From assembly GCF_023053635.1 (NCBI RefSeq), contig NC_086175.1, forward strand, positions 127,986,240-128,050,239: DNA of 64,000 nucleotides. Direction: 5' to 3'. Shown piece after piece: positions 21,931-62,900 of the stretch. The translations under genes were made by a program, and so were the position numbers. Position 1 is the first letter of the stretch; each line of letters opens with the position of its first letter. Below the pieces are notes generated by a model. That model saw nothing but the letters and a program-made list of their open reading frames with translations, was not told the DNA's origin and did no database searches. This stretch comes from Elgaria multicarinata webbii (lineage: Eukaryota > Chordata > Lepidosauria > Squamata > Anguidae).

Positions 21931-21936
21931 TTTATT
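21931..21936 (-). terminator. ANKRD42: Candidate ANKRD42 polyadenylation signal
   Basis: AATAAA on the minus strand about 305 bases past the ANKRD42 stop. It is the first canonical signal downstream of the stop. Confidence 0.55.
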
Positions 21937-22241
21937 GGTGATACATTTCAACAGTACCCTCTCCTGTAATAAACAACCTGACTGCTACCCTGTGCCTCTA
22001 GGGTCGTATTACACATTTACACAGGATAAATGGATAGAGAAGATATTTCTAGCATAGTTAAGGATGTGCATCAGCCTTGGGTAGTTGAGATTCTGGATAT
22101 GACACTGTTAACCGGAGTTCTTTCCTGCTGGTATCTCCTGGGAGTGACTACATTCTTCAGCTGAGCTCTGCTTTCCCAGTAAATCCAATTATCGTGCCAG
22201 CAAGACGCCTGGAATACCATAATTCTCCATTCGGCACCCCT

Positions 22242-51905
<29,664 letters not shown>

Positions 51906-51998
51906 GGTGCTTGCAAGGGTGTAGACCCTGCCTCAATTCTCACAACCCGCTTTCTCCTCCTCTGATGCTTCTGCCTCCTTTGTGGCTGCTGCAGAAGG

Positions 51999-52012
51999 GT
52001 TGCCGTGGAAAC
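51999..52012 (-). promoter_or_regulatory. ANKRD42: X-box-like RFX motif upstream of ANKRD42
   Basis: The plus-strand sequence gttgccgtggaaac fits the RFX X-box pattern RYYNYY-N(1-3)-RRNRAC with a 2-base spacer. It lies 94-107 bases upstream of the ANKRD42 start codon, a typical position for functional X-boxes. Factor binding is inferred from the motif only. Confidence 0.5.
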
Positions 52013-52129
52013 AGTGTACACTTGATGCTCGCTTGGGCCTCTGCCTCAACTGGCAGCTGGGTGGAAATGGTGTGTGTGTGTGTGTGTTTGGGGGGGGGGG
52101 GGAGGAATACGATGCCTTCAGCCACAGCC

Positions 52130-52660
52130 GCAACCACAAGAAACTGCAGCTTCTTCTGTGGGGGAGAAAGTCTGAGAAATTGAAGTCGATTTCCTCACCT
52201 CAAACTGTAGCGGGTGAAAACAAACGAACAGGTGGCTTGCCTAGAGCTCAGGTTCTTCAACTGCTACACCGGGTTAGGGTGACCATACGAAAAGGAGGAC
52301 AGGGCTCCTGCATCTTTAACAGCTGTATGCATGGTGAAATTCCCTCTTCATGACAACAGTTAAAGCTGCAGGAGCCCTGCCCTCCTGTGTGACCAGATAC
52401 AAAAAGAAGGCAGGGCTCCTGCAGCTTTAACTGTTGTCATGAAGAGGGAATTTCACCATGCATACAGCTGTTAAAGATGCAGGAGCCCTGTCCTCCTTTT
52501 CGTATGGTCACCCTAACCCGGTGTAGCAGTTGAAGAACCTGAGCTCTAGGCAAGCCACCTGTTCGTTTGTTTTCACCCGCTATAGTTTGAGGTGAGGAAA
52601 TCGACTTCAATTTCTCAGACTTTCTCCCCCACAGAAGAAGCTGCGGTTTCTTGTGGTTGC
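52130..52660. repeat. 531-bp near-perfect palindrome upstream of ANKRD42
   Basis: Arms of about 255 bp (52130-52385 and 52404-52660) are inverted with very few mismatches. The inner 241 bp (52275-52515) is a palindromic hAT-like MITE (tagggtgaccatacgaaaag). The outer about 145 bp of each arm is non-MITE sequence duplicated in inverse. A further MITE right half follows at 52664-52738. Confidence 0.9.
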
Positions 52661-52825
52661 AGCATGCCTACAAATGACACCTGCTGAAATTCGTTAAAGA
52701 TGCAGAAGCCCTGTCCCCCTTTTCATCTGGTCACCCTGTGCTCTTCTACAGCACAAGTCCCATGCATGGGTTTGGTGTGTGCATGGATTAATTTTCAAAA
52801 GAGTACCTTTATTTTATTTTTCTTT

Positions 52826-53038
52826 ATTTATTATTACATTGATGTCCCACCTTTGTCGCACTAGCAAGGAGGCTTACATGGTCCTCCTCCTATCCCTTTT
52901 TCTCCTCACAGCAACCCTGTGAGATTGGTTCAGCTAAGAGTCAGTGACTGGCCCAAAGTCACCCAGTGAGCTTCATGTGGGAACTAGAACCCAGGTCTTC
53001 CCAGTCCTAGTCCAACACCCTAACCGCTACACTAGCTG
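52826..53038 (-). mobile_element. MIR-like (CORE) SINE, antisense
   Basis: Runs from gatgtcccacctttgtcgca through gtgactggcccaaagtcacc to ccctaaccgctacac, the reverse of the tRNA-like head. A sense 3' fragment is at about 53095-53150. Confidence 0.7.
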
Positions 53039-53231
53039 ATTAGCTAATTGAGTAAGTAAACCATTGAACACACTGGGGATTACTACCAAGTATATTGGGC
53101 CAGTCATTGATTCTCCACCTAATCCTACCTCACAGGGTTGTCGTGAGGATAAAATGTTAAGCAGGGGGAGAACTATGGAAGCTATGGGCTATAGAAAGAC
53201 TAGGATTCCTTGCAAAAAGAAAAACTGTGGG

Positions 53232-53234
<3 letters not shown>

Positions 53235-53280
<46 letters not shown>
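53235..53280. repeat. (TA)n microsatellite
   Basis: About 23 TA units. Confidence 0.95.
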
Positions 53281-53282
<2 letters not shown>

Positions 53283-54030
53283 TCCTCCGCCGGGTGCCTA
53301 CTCCGAAGGAAGCTCGGAGGATGGCAACAAGGGAGAGGGCCTTTTCAGTGGTGGCCCCCCAATTATGGAACGATCTCCCTGATGAGGGACACCTGGCACC
53401 AACATTATTATCTTTTCAGTGCCAGGTCAAGACTTTTCTCTTCTCCCAGGCATTTAACAGCATATGCTTTTTGGGTTTTGTTGTTGTTGTTTTTTGTTTT
53501 GTTTTTTGCTTTTTATTTATTTATTTATATGGCACCATCAATGCACATGGAACTGTACATAGTAAAAGAATAAAACAGCCACATAGGCTTACATTCTAAT
53601 AAAATCATAATAAAACAGTAAGAGAGGGAAGAGAACGCACCAAACAGGCATAGAGGACGATAAAACGAACAGTGTAAAAGTAAGAATAAAGTCAAGTTCT
53701 AAAAGCTGTAGGAAAAAAAGAAAAGTTTTCAATTGAGCTTTAAAAACAGTAACTGACCCTAGAATAGTTGTATTAAATGGATATTGTCTGTTTTGATGCT
53801 TTTTATGGTTTTAAATTTTGTATATTTGTTTTTAAATGTTCATCTTCGGCTATGGGGTGGTATATAAATGTAATAAATAAATAAATAAATACACACACAC
53901 ACACATAAATGAAAAACCATTTATATTATGGTTTTATACTGTTTTATACTTTGAATGGTTTTAATTTTTGTGAACCGCCCAGAGAGCCCTGGCTATTGGG
54001 CGGTATAGAAATGTAATAAATAAATAAATA
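53281..54030. mobile_element. Cluster of L2-type LINE 3' ends
   Basis: Sense coding remnant RRVPTPKEARRMATRERAFS at 53281-53470, an antisense 3' end at about 53515-53750, and further sense tails to 53890 and 54030. Confidence 0.65.
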
Positions 54031-54449
54031 AAATCTTGAGATTACCCACGAGAATAAATTGATGGGATTTAAAAGGGTTGAATTTGGGCTCGATTGTAAT
54101 CTAGATTTCATAGTATAATAATTTGAGGGAGGACACCAGGAAAAATTGAGGGGGTATATAGGATCATGCTTCTGTAATCAGTGACATGTTCTGTCCCCTC
54201 ACTTTGTTACCAGCTGGTATCTTGCCTCACCTGAAAGGTATGCATACATTTAAATTGATTAATCTGAACTATCTTTGATCCCAGGGAAACTTTACTGAGG
54301 CCTGATTTAAACAGGGCGTGGTCCACTGTGAAAGCGCTTATCCATATAACCTTTGGTCACAGGCAGAGACTCAGTTAAATGCACGTACCTTACCCTGTGC
54401 ACTAAGCTGTTTGTGTGTAATGTTACTGTGTCATTGCCGCATCTGCAGG

Positions 54450-54605
54450 GAAGATCCATAGCTCAGTGGTAGAACATGTGTTCGGCGTGCAGAAGGTCCC
54501 AGGTTCAGTCTCCAAGCAAGGCAGGGAAAAAACCCTCTCCACTGCCAGCTAGTGTAAATAATACTTCACTAGATGGATCAATGATCTACACATAAGGCAG
54601 CTTTG
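54450..54605 (+). mobile_element. tRNA-like SINE
   Basis: atagctcagtggtagaacat (A-box region), caggttcagtc (B-box region), and an end with ataaggcagctttgtatgtt. Confidence 0.7.
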
Positions 54606-56400
54606 TATGTTCATATTTGCTCAGTCCATTGATTGCTAACATCAACGGACATATAGGCCAGCACAAATGCATTTAAACATGACTGGGCACTTCCAAAAGC
54701 TTGGCTAGTTATCCATGCATTGGATAAGCCTACCTGGGTGATTGCACGGCCTCTATAGCATCCCCCATTCAGCAGAGTATTTGAGGGGCTGCCAGTGTGG
54801 GGCAGAGCCACTTCCATCACACACATCTATATCTGGTTCTATCCCTGTGGTTATATGTGCCTGGGACATGAAGGTATTTTTTAAATAGTCCTACAGTTCT
54901 GACAATGTTCTGGTACATCCAGTATGATACTTCAGTATATTAAACTGCATAAATTAAGACACACAGACAGAGTTTAGAAGCTAATGGTCAGATCACTTGT
55001 TGAACTATTTCCTTCAGAATTACAATTCTTATTGAACATTCAATTGAAGTGTAAACAAATATTTATTTAGCATCTACAGCATGCAACTATTACCACTGTG
55101 TGGAGTACATAGAGAGTGTGGTGCTAAATCTAGCACACCTGCTGCAATGTTACTATACCAGCACTGCACTTCACAGTTGTACCATTCTCTTTTTCATGTG
55201 AATACTTTTTTTTAATGTAACATGCTAAATATTAAATTGCAACATCAAAATAATTTAATCTCACTGTTAACAGTTTAAATTGTGTATGGGCATCAATACT
55301 ATTGTTAAGCATAATGCTGCTAGATTTAGTCGGTATCTGAAACCAAAGCCAAAGCAGTCACATTGCTAGCTATTTCTATAACAAGGTATTGGTTAAGCGG
55401 CACTTTTCCAGAGGTGTTAAAATAAATAACTCTCAACTCAGAACTCAGTTATCTATATACAGCAGCAGAGGTTTAATTTCCTCAAAGCATTCAAAGTTAA
55501 CTAGAATTTGCAAAATTAGGGCAAACTGTGTGGCTGAGACTACACACAAAAAGGTTAATTATCTCCCCCAGCCTCCAATCCCACCCCTATCTTCCCGTGG
55601 CTGCTTTCAAAGTTTTTTTTTAAAGAACTGAGATCCAATTACAGATCCTAAGTAGACTTGAGACCCAGAACCACTTATATATACTTTTACAACCTTTGAG
55701 TATGAAAATAGCCCAGTGAGTTTTGGGCACAAAACCATACCTTATTTATGTTCAACGTCCAGTGATATGCACAACTCAAGTCTTTCCCAAAAGCAATCCA
55801 CGAAATAAAGAGATTCAGACAGATATATGCTTCATTCTAGTTTATTACATGAAATAAATATTAACATCTCTTGGTAATCTCTATACTGTCTAGACCCAAG
55901 TTATAAACCAACAAAAACGTTAAACCATATTGCAATTGAGCAATCTTACATTAATTTCTCTCTGCAAAATTTAAAGAAAATTGGCTCGGCTAACTTAAGG
56001 TCTTGTGTATTTGACTAGTTGAAAAAGGTAATTATGAAATCTGGATCTGCTTCTGTAGACCCTTGGGTGTTGCTGTAAAACTGTTGGCACGTGTCCCAAG
56101 TCAAACATATTACTTTGTTATGTAACCCTCCTAGCTTTCTTTTTAAATATCTAGATGTGAATGGAGGTTAAGAAAAATAATCCAATGTTTGCAGAAATAT
56201 CTTCTGGAACAGTAATGTTCTCCTTAACAAACTTTCCACCAAAAAAATTCCATCCGTTATTTCCTCTGAGAATCCTATTGAAGCACAAGGCCAACCTAGA
56301 AGCCTGAGTTCAGTTCCATTTAAAACACCCCCAAAACTGAAATACTTTTTAATTGGATGGTGTGCATAAACATTACACTCCATAGATAGCAAAAATATCT
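54606..56400. other. Intergenic flank between ANKRD42 and PCF11
   Basis: AT-rich; no LINE or SINE end recognised. Part may be a long PCF11 3' UTR. No gene seen. Confidence 0.45.
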
Positions 56401-56695
56401 TTTATTTATAATTTACATTTCCACAAATGAAAAAATTGTACATTTTCTCTTACATATACAGTCTATTCCTGTTAAATTTGTACGCCATCTACAGAACTTT
56501 CACACAATAGACACCTGACACTGTGCAGGCAATAAGAAATTCAAATACAAATACAAAAATGTATTTATTAACCAAATAAGCAGCTGGGGCCCTGCCCCAG
56601 GTGAACACTTTATTCATATAAAAATTATTTGCCTTCTAGAGTCAGCTAGAACACAGTAGCTCTTCTATGTAATAAAAAAAAATCACACAGTTTGT
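56401..56695 (-). other. PCF11: PCF11 3' UTR with candidate polyadenylation signals
   Basis: Minus-strand AATAAA occurs at 56609-56614, about 82 bases past the stop, and again at 56401-56406. The AT-rich sequence down to about 55800 could belong to a longer 3' UTR; no LINE or SINE end is evident there. Confidence 0.5.
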
Positions 56696-56911
56696 TTACA
56701 CTGACTCAACCTTTTCAGGTTCTGTTTTAATTTCGGCAGATGCAGGTGTATGCCCTTCCATACATTCACCTGGCTTTTCCTCAGGCTCTTCTTTGATTTT
56801 GGGACTGTTACAGGAATCCTGTACTTCTTGCTTGACAATACTTAACATAATATTTAGTGGGTTTTCTACAGGTGTCTTGCTAGGAGATGGGGTTGAATCA
56901 AATGACGAGGT
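56696..56911 (-). CDS. PCF11: PCF11 terminal coding exon
   Basis: Encodes TSSFDSTPSPSKTPVENPLN through the acidic tail to KTEPEKVESV and TAA (56696-56698). VENPLNIML is a conserved block and IKTEPE looks like a SUMO-type site. Confidence 0.97.
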   Translation of the reverse strand, partial: TSSFDSTPSPSKTPVENPLNIMLSIVKQEVQDSCNSPKIKEEPEEKPGECMEGHTPASAEIKTEPEKVESV

Positions 56912-59900
56912 CTGTAAATCAAAATGACCACATATAGAATTTTCACCACAAAAACACTTCATTGGCAGTTTCTTTTCTTTCTTTTTTAAATATGACTGAA
57001 GAATATGGATTTAAAATGTCACTTTCACAATCTGCATACCTTCTGTGATTACCTCTAGCGTGCAAGGTGAAATATTTTTGTCTCGTTGGAATTCTAGGCA
57101 TTTGAGCTTTCAATTATAAAAAGGTTTCTAAGCCCCATTGTTTCACAGATACATTCGACTCAAACAAGGAGACAAAGTCCATCAAATATACATTATTATT
57201 AAACTCGCATTATTTTAAAAATTAAGAGTAATACTACCTTGAAGAGCTGGTTCATGTATTTTCCACATTTAGGAGTAAATTTCAGAATAACAAAGACTAC
57301 TTGAAGAACAAAGACTACCTGCCTGTCCAATGAGGATTGCAGTAAACTGCAGATTTTATATATAAGTCTACAGGTAATCAAGATGAAGAGGCACTTCTTA
57401 CCTTTTGATAATCTTCGTAGCATGATGGATGGTAGATCTGGAGAGGGAAGACAACCAATCTTAGTCTCCACATAATTAAAAAAGTACGAATATATTACAA
57501 AGCCATGACATTTGTTTTCATAAGGTCACATCTTTCACTAGAATTTCTGTATACACTTCTCTAGTTTTTATTCTGCCCTACTGTAAATCTTTATTCCCCT
57601 TTTACTATTAATTGACTGTGTTTAGTAGGGGCTGTTTTAAACCTGTAGCAATGTAAAAATCTGCCTACTGACGCAGACTGATGGAACTCAGTGGGAGTGC
57701 AAACAGGAAGGAGCGTTTTTCAGGACACCACCTTCTCTCAAATTCATATAAGTAGCAAAAGACTATTAGCCCAAAACTGATTACTATAGCCATTTTTTCT
57801 TTGTGTTGCTACACCAGAAAATTTAAGTTCAACATTACCTTTTCATCTACACGAATGGCATTTTTTAGGTGCCACTCCTCCTCTTCCTCATCCCAATATT
57901 GCTCAAATTGCTCCTGGCAGATTTCACAGCTCTGAAAAATAGATAAGCAGTTAAAGAACACTATTTACATTTAAAGCATATTTGTGCTTTTAGATAAACA
58001 GAGAAGCAATCTTATTTTGTCAGACTAAGAGAATGGCAGGTATAGGACAACTACAGAAATTCTGCACCTTGCTATTACTACCACTGTGAAATTCTGTTTA
58101 CCTCATCTACTCCAGCTGGGCCTGCAGGGACACTTTGAAATTCCTTTTCCTTAGCAGCTTCTTGTGTTTTTAACACAACTTCTTCGTGCACTTTTTCAAA
58201 GAACTGACTCTTTGCACGCTCCTCTAAATCAGCAATTTCTTCAAACTCTATCCAGTCCTAAAGAAAAACACAAGTTTCAAAACTTTTGGTTTTTTAAACC
58301 TATTCCCAAAATTTTAAGTAAACAAGCTATCCTTATAGTGAGGCAGAAATATCATACCACTACACCCTGACTAACACTCCACGATCCTGTTTCTTAGAAA
58401 CTGGATCAAATAACATTGTGGCTCAGTTCAGGCAACACTTTAGTCATAGAATCATAGAATAGCAGAGTTGGAAGGGGCCTATAAAGCCATCAAGTCCAAC
58501 CCCCTGCTCAACGCAGTGTGAAAAACTCCACTCAACAGTTGAGGTTTTAGGGGTTACTCCCCATACAACATGTTCTAACTCCACCATTGTGTGACCGTGG
58601 GCTACCGTGGAGTTGAGTAAAATCCATTGCGATGTTTGAATATTATATTATTTATTATTATTTATTACATTTATATACCGCCCCATAGCCAAAGCTCACT
58701 GGGCGGTGTACAAGGTTAAAACATTGAACATTAAAAATTGATATACAAAATTTAAAAGCATAAAAACAGACAAGGACAATATACATTTAAAACAAATGTG
58801 ATCTCTCAGCCAAGCCTAAATATAGATCTGGGGTCGATTGACAGTTCCCCCACCCTCTCTCCTCCCTTGATCCTCCCGATGAAATCCCATCAGCCTTTGC
58901 TGCAAAAAACAACAACCACCAATCCTGGCGGCTCTCCTAGAGCAGCACTCCCTCCTTTTGCCGCACTTGCCAGAGAACTCTACAGCCAGTAGGAAAAGAC
59001 AACTCAATGCAACGGAACACTCTACGGCGCCCGCCAGAAAACGGTTTTGCAGGAACTCTCCTCTGCATAGCGTTGATATTCTGCATGGAGTGTTTTCCAA
59101 AAAACCTCCACTATTGCGTGGAGTTTTCCCGCCAGACAACACATTTGTCAACGGTGGTATAAAACTCCACTGTGTTCTAAAACCGCTTTTGAAAAACGTG
59201 TTGTCTGAACTGAGCCTGTGTGTGGCCTTACGAACAACACAGAAAGCTGCTAAGTACAGAGTCCAACCTCTGGCCCATCTAGCCCAGTATTGCTGACACT
59301 GACTGGCAGCAGCTCTCCGAGGATTGAGGCAGGATTTTTTCCAGCCCTACCCTGAAGATGCTAGAGCTCGAACCTGGGACTTCCTGGACGAAAAGCACGT
59401 GCTCTACACTGAGCTATGTCCCCTCCCTGAAGGAGTAAGGATGCAGTCTTCTGAATACTTGTGCTCCTGAAAAAAATGAACCACTGCTCCTACAACACTT
59501 TTTAATCTCCATAGAGCTATCCAGCAATATATGGAAACTACAGTTGATTCAGATCACCAAGTGGCCCACCATTCACCTAGTAACACACCACTGGGAAGCT
59601 TTTCTCCAATCGGTGGTCCTTTCCTGCACAAGCTGAAAAGGGAGAGCAGGCAACCAACAGACACTTCAAACCACTGGGATATCACATCATAAATGCCATG
59701 TGCAACACAGATGCCAGACACCACCTGTAATGTACCACTTTTTGTTCAGGCATGCTTTTTTTTTTTTTAATCTATGCTTTGACTACCGGGGCCATAAAAA
59801 ACTGAGTTTCCACATTTTTGTTTTTGCATTAATTGCTGCACTGCAAAGAGGTTGTTGAAAAGATAACTGAAAGCAACCCAGTGCTTCTCAGATGCAGACA

Positions 59901-62900
59901 CTGTGACCACCAGAGGGCACTCCTGTGGCAACAGATTACAAAGAGAACACACTACTAAGAGAAGTAAGGGGGGGATGCATACTTTTAAAAAATGAACACT
60001 TTAAAGTGTGAATTTTTAAAAGTGTGCATCCCACTTCTAACAATGTACACTTTAGTTAGTGGAGAAAAAGTACACACTTCTGAAAAATTCACATTTTTCC
60101 TGTTCGAATGAAAAGGCAGCCGCAAACAAGAACAGCAGCAGGCTGAACTGAGCTCAAGCATCCCTAGTTTTCCCATTCCTACTCTCAGATGGGCTTATTT
60201 GGCCAATATGGGCAGGAAAGTATGTCAAGTCCAGTTGATTGGCAGCCGAAGATCCAATAAAAAACAGGAAGCAGGTGCCCTCAAGAATCCAACCAGAGGC
60301 TAAAAACGTGTAGAGGCAACAATTTGCCTGGAATGTTATGACATTCTTGAGAACCCATTGACCAATATGGAAACTCTGTATTTGCAGATAGCTGAGCAGC
60401 TTTCAAAAGCAATCAGGCAATTCTCATTTAAACTATCTTTGAGGCCTCAAGCTGCTTTAAACATGTATTTACCTCAATAGTTTGTTGCTTAGTTTACTCA
60501 TACCCCAATCTTCTGGAATACAACAGGCAAATTTAATAATAACTCTCTATGTCCAAAAAATGCAGATTGATTGGTCACTTACTGTTAAGCTATAGTACCA
60601 TCTTCTGTGAGTGACTTTCCTGCTGACATCCTTTTCGGTGCGGTTCTGACGATAGTGCCAGTCCAAGTGGTCGGCATATACATCCGTCTGCGAAGTTGTG
60701 AATCTCATTCCACAAGAGTAACACTGAATGCCGGTATAGAGACGGTTTATAACGCTATCGTAACGCCTGGAAACAAGTTGGAAACCTCTTAGCAGCTGGT
60801 TCCTGGCAATTACTTTAGGGAGAAAAATGCAAGCAAACTTCAAAGAATTCTGACTCGTAAACGCAAGACTAAACTGGTTATCAAGCTGGAAGATGGTTAA
60901 AATGAGTTCAAATTCCCAATTCATTTAGTAACAGGTATCAATCACTTGCTCTAGAAGAAGGGTTCAAGAAATTTACCCTAAGGAAAACAACCAGAGGGCT
61001 AAAAATGTGTAGAGGCAACAATTTGCCTGGAATGCTATGACGTTCTTGAGAAGCCATTGACCAATATGGAAACTCTGTATCTGCAGAAAGCTGAGCAGCC
61101 TTCAAAAGCAATCAGGCAATTCTCATTTAAACTATCTTTGAGGCCTCAAGCTGCTTTAAATGTGTATTCACCTCAATATTTTGTTGCTTAGTTTACTGAT
61201 ACTCCAATCCTCTGGAATACAACAGGCAAATTTAATAATAATTCTCTTATGTCCAAAAAATGCAGATTGATTGGTCACTTACTGTTAAGCTAGTCTTGTA
61301 AATCCAAGACTAAACTTGGGGAGATCTGTCTCATCCAAGGATTAGAGCAGGGGTGGGGGACTTTTGCCCATCCAGATGTTGTTAGACTGCAACTCCCATC
61401 AGCCCCAGCCAGCATTGTCAGCAGCTAGGGATGACGGGGATTGAGACAAACAACATCTAGAAGGCCACAAGGTTCCCATCCCCAGATTAGAAGACTCGTT
61501 CTGCCATTGAGGCTTAATATTGTCCTACACTGGGGCGCAGGCTTGGAAAGAAAAAGGGGAGGAGGCCACATGGATCCATAAATGAAGGCAAATGCCTGAC
61601 AGTGAGATGCAAGTCACCACTCCAAGCAAATCCAAACTATATTAAAGTTAGGCAGGTATAATGGATCAAGACACTGCCACACCTCCTTAAAGAGGCCCAC
61701 TGTAAACCTTGAGACCTTTTCACCTATAATATGCCATTATAGGTGATTTTTTAAGATATGGTATTGAATACATATGAATATAGCTCTCTCCTGCCCTTAA
61801 AACAGGAGTTTTCTGACCTTTCATATTAAATTTGTTTCCTTTGATCTAAAACTATTAAACTGTTTATTTAAGTTAAGATGCCATGAATGGCTGCGCTCTG
61901 GGTTAACGTGCCCTTCAATGAATACACATACTGTTTCAGTTCTTCTATCCCAAAATTAGTTAGGTCTGGGACATCTTGATCCTCATTCTGGTCTTGATCT
62001 TCCTCTTCCTCTTCCGGGGGTGGTTGAGTAGAAACTTCATTTACTTCTAAACAAAATGAAGTAAGTCGTCAAGCACTGGACCAAAATGTTTTGCTTTTTA
62101 AAAAAAACTGTGCCATTTTAAGATTAACATACACATATCTAGGCTACAACTTTACAGCTTATCTAGTCATTCATGAATTTATAGAAGGTTCAAGAACATT
62201 TTTAATAGTAACCAACTTCTTTCAGTTCTTTCAACTTCAGCTCTTGGCTTTAAAAAGAAAAAAATACAAAAGCCATTTCTCAATCTGTCAATTTTTCTGC
62301 CCAGCAATTTGTCTACTATTAAATCCATTAATCTCTACAAGATTCTTAGTTCAAATATATGTGGGGCATCATGTTCAACTTTGTGTCATAACAAACTTTT
62401 AACATTTTTAAGGTTTCAGCACAGAGGTTTCAGTTTCACATGATCAAATAAGTGATAGTGGTTTGTTTAATCCTGCGAACCAGGTCAGAGAATAAAAGAC
62501 TAACCGTTATACTTACGTGCTGGAGTTGAATCGGTCTGTAAAACTTTGAGGATTCCTGTGGAAAGTAGTTTTGAGTACAATTCGTTTACATCAAGTTGTC
62601 CAAGATGATTATCAGGATAGGAAAGTGGGACATTACCTAAAAATAGATGTAATCATTAATATTTAATATATTCTCCCAGAAAACTCAACATAAAAATTCA
62701 TCACTTCAAACAGTTAGTAACTGTTAAGGCTTAAACAAGATAATCTGGTTAATAGTCAGATACATTTTACATTCCCTTTCCCAATCTTAGCTTTCCTCCC
62801 CTCTCAACGTTATTCTGAATTTCACGTCCATCCCCTAACCCTTCCCATTTCTTTACATTATTTCTGTGTGTATATGTGTGAAAAGGCAAAGAGCAGAAGA

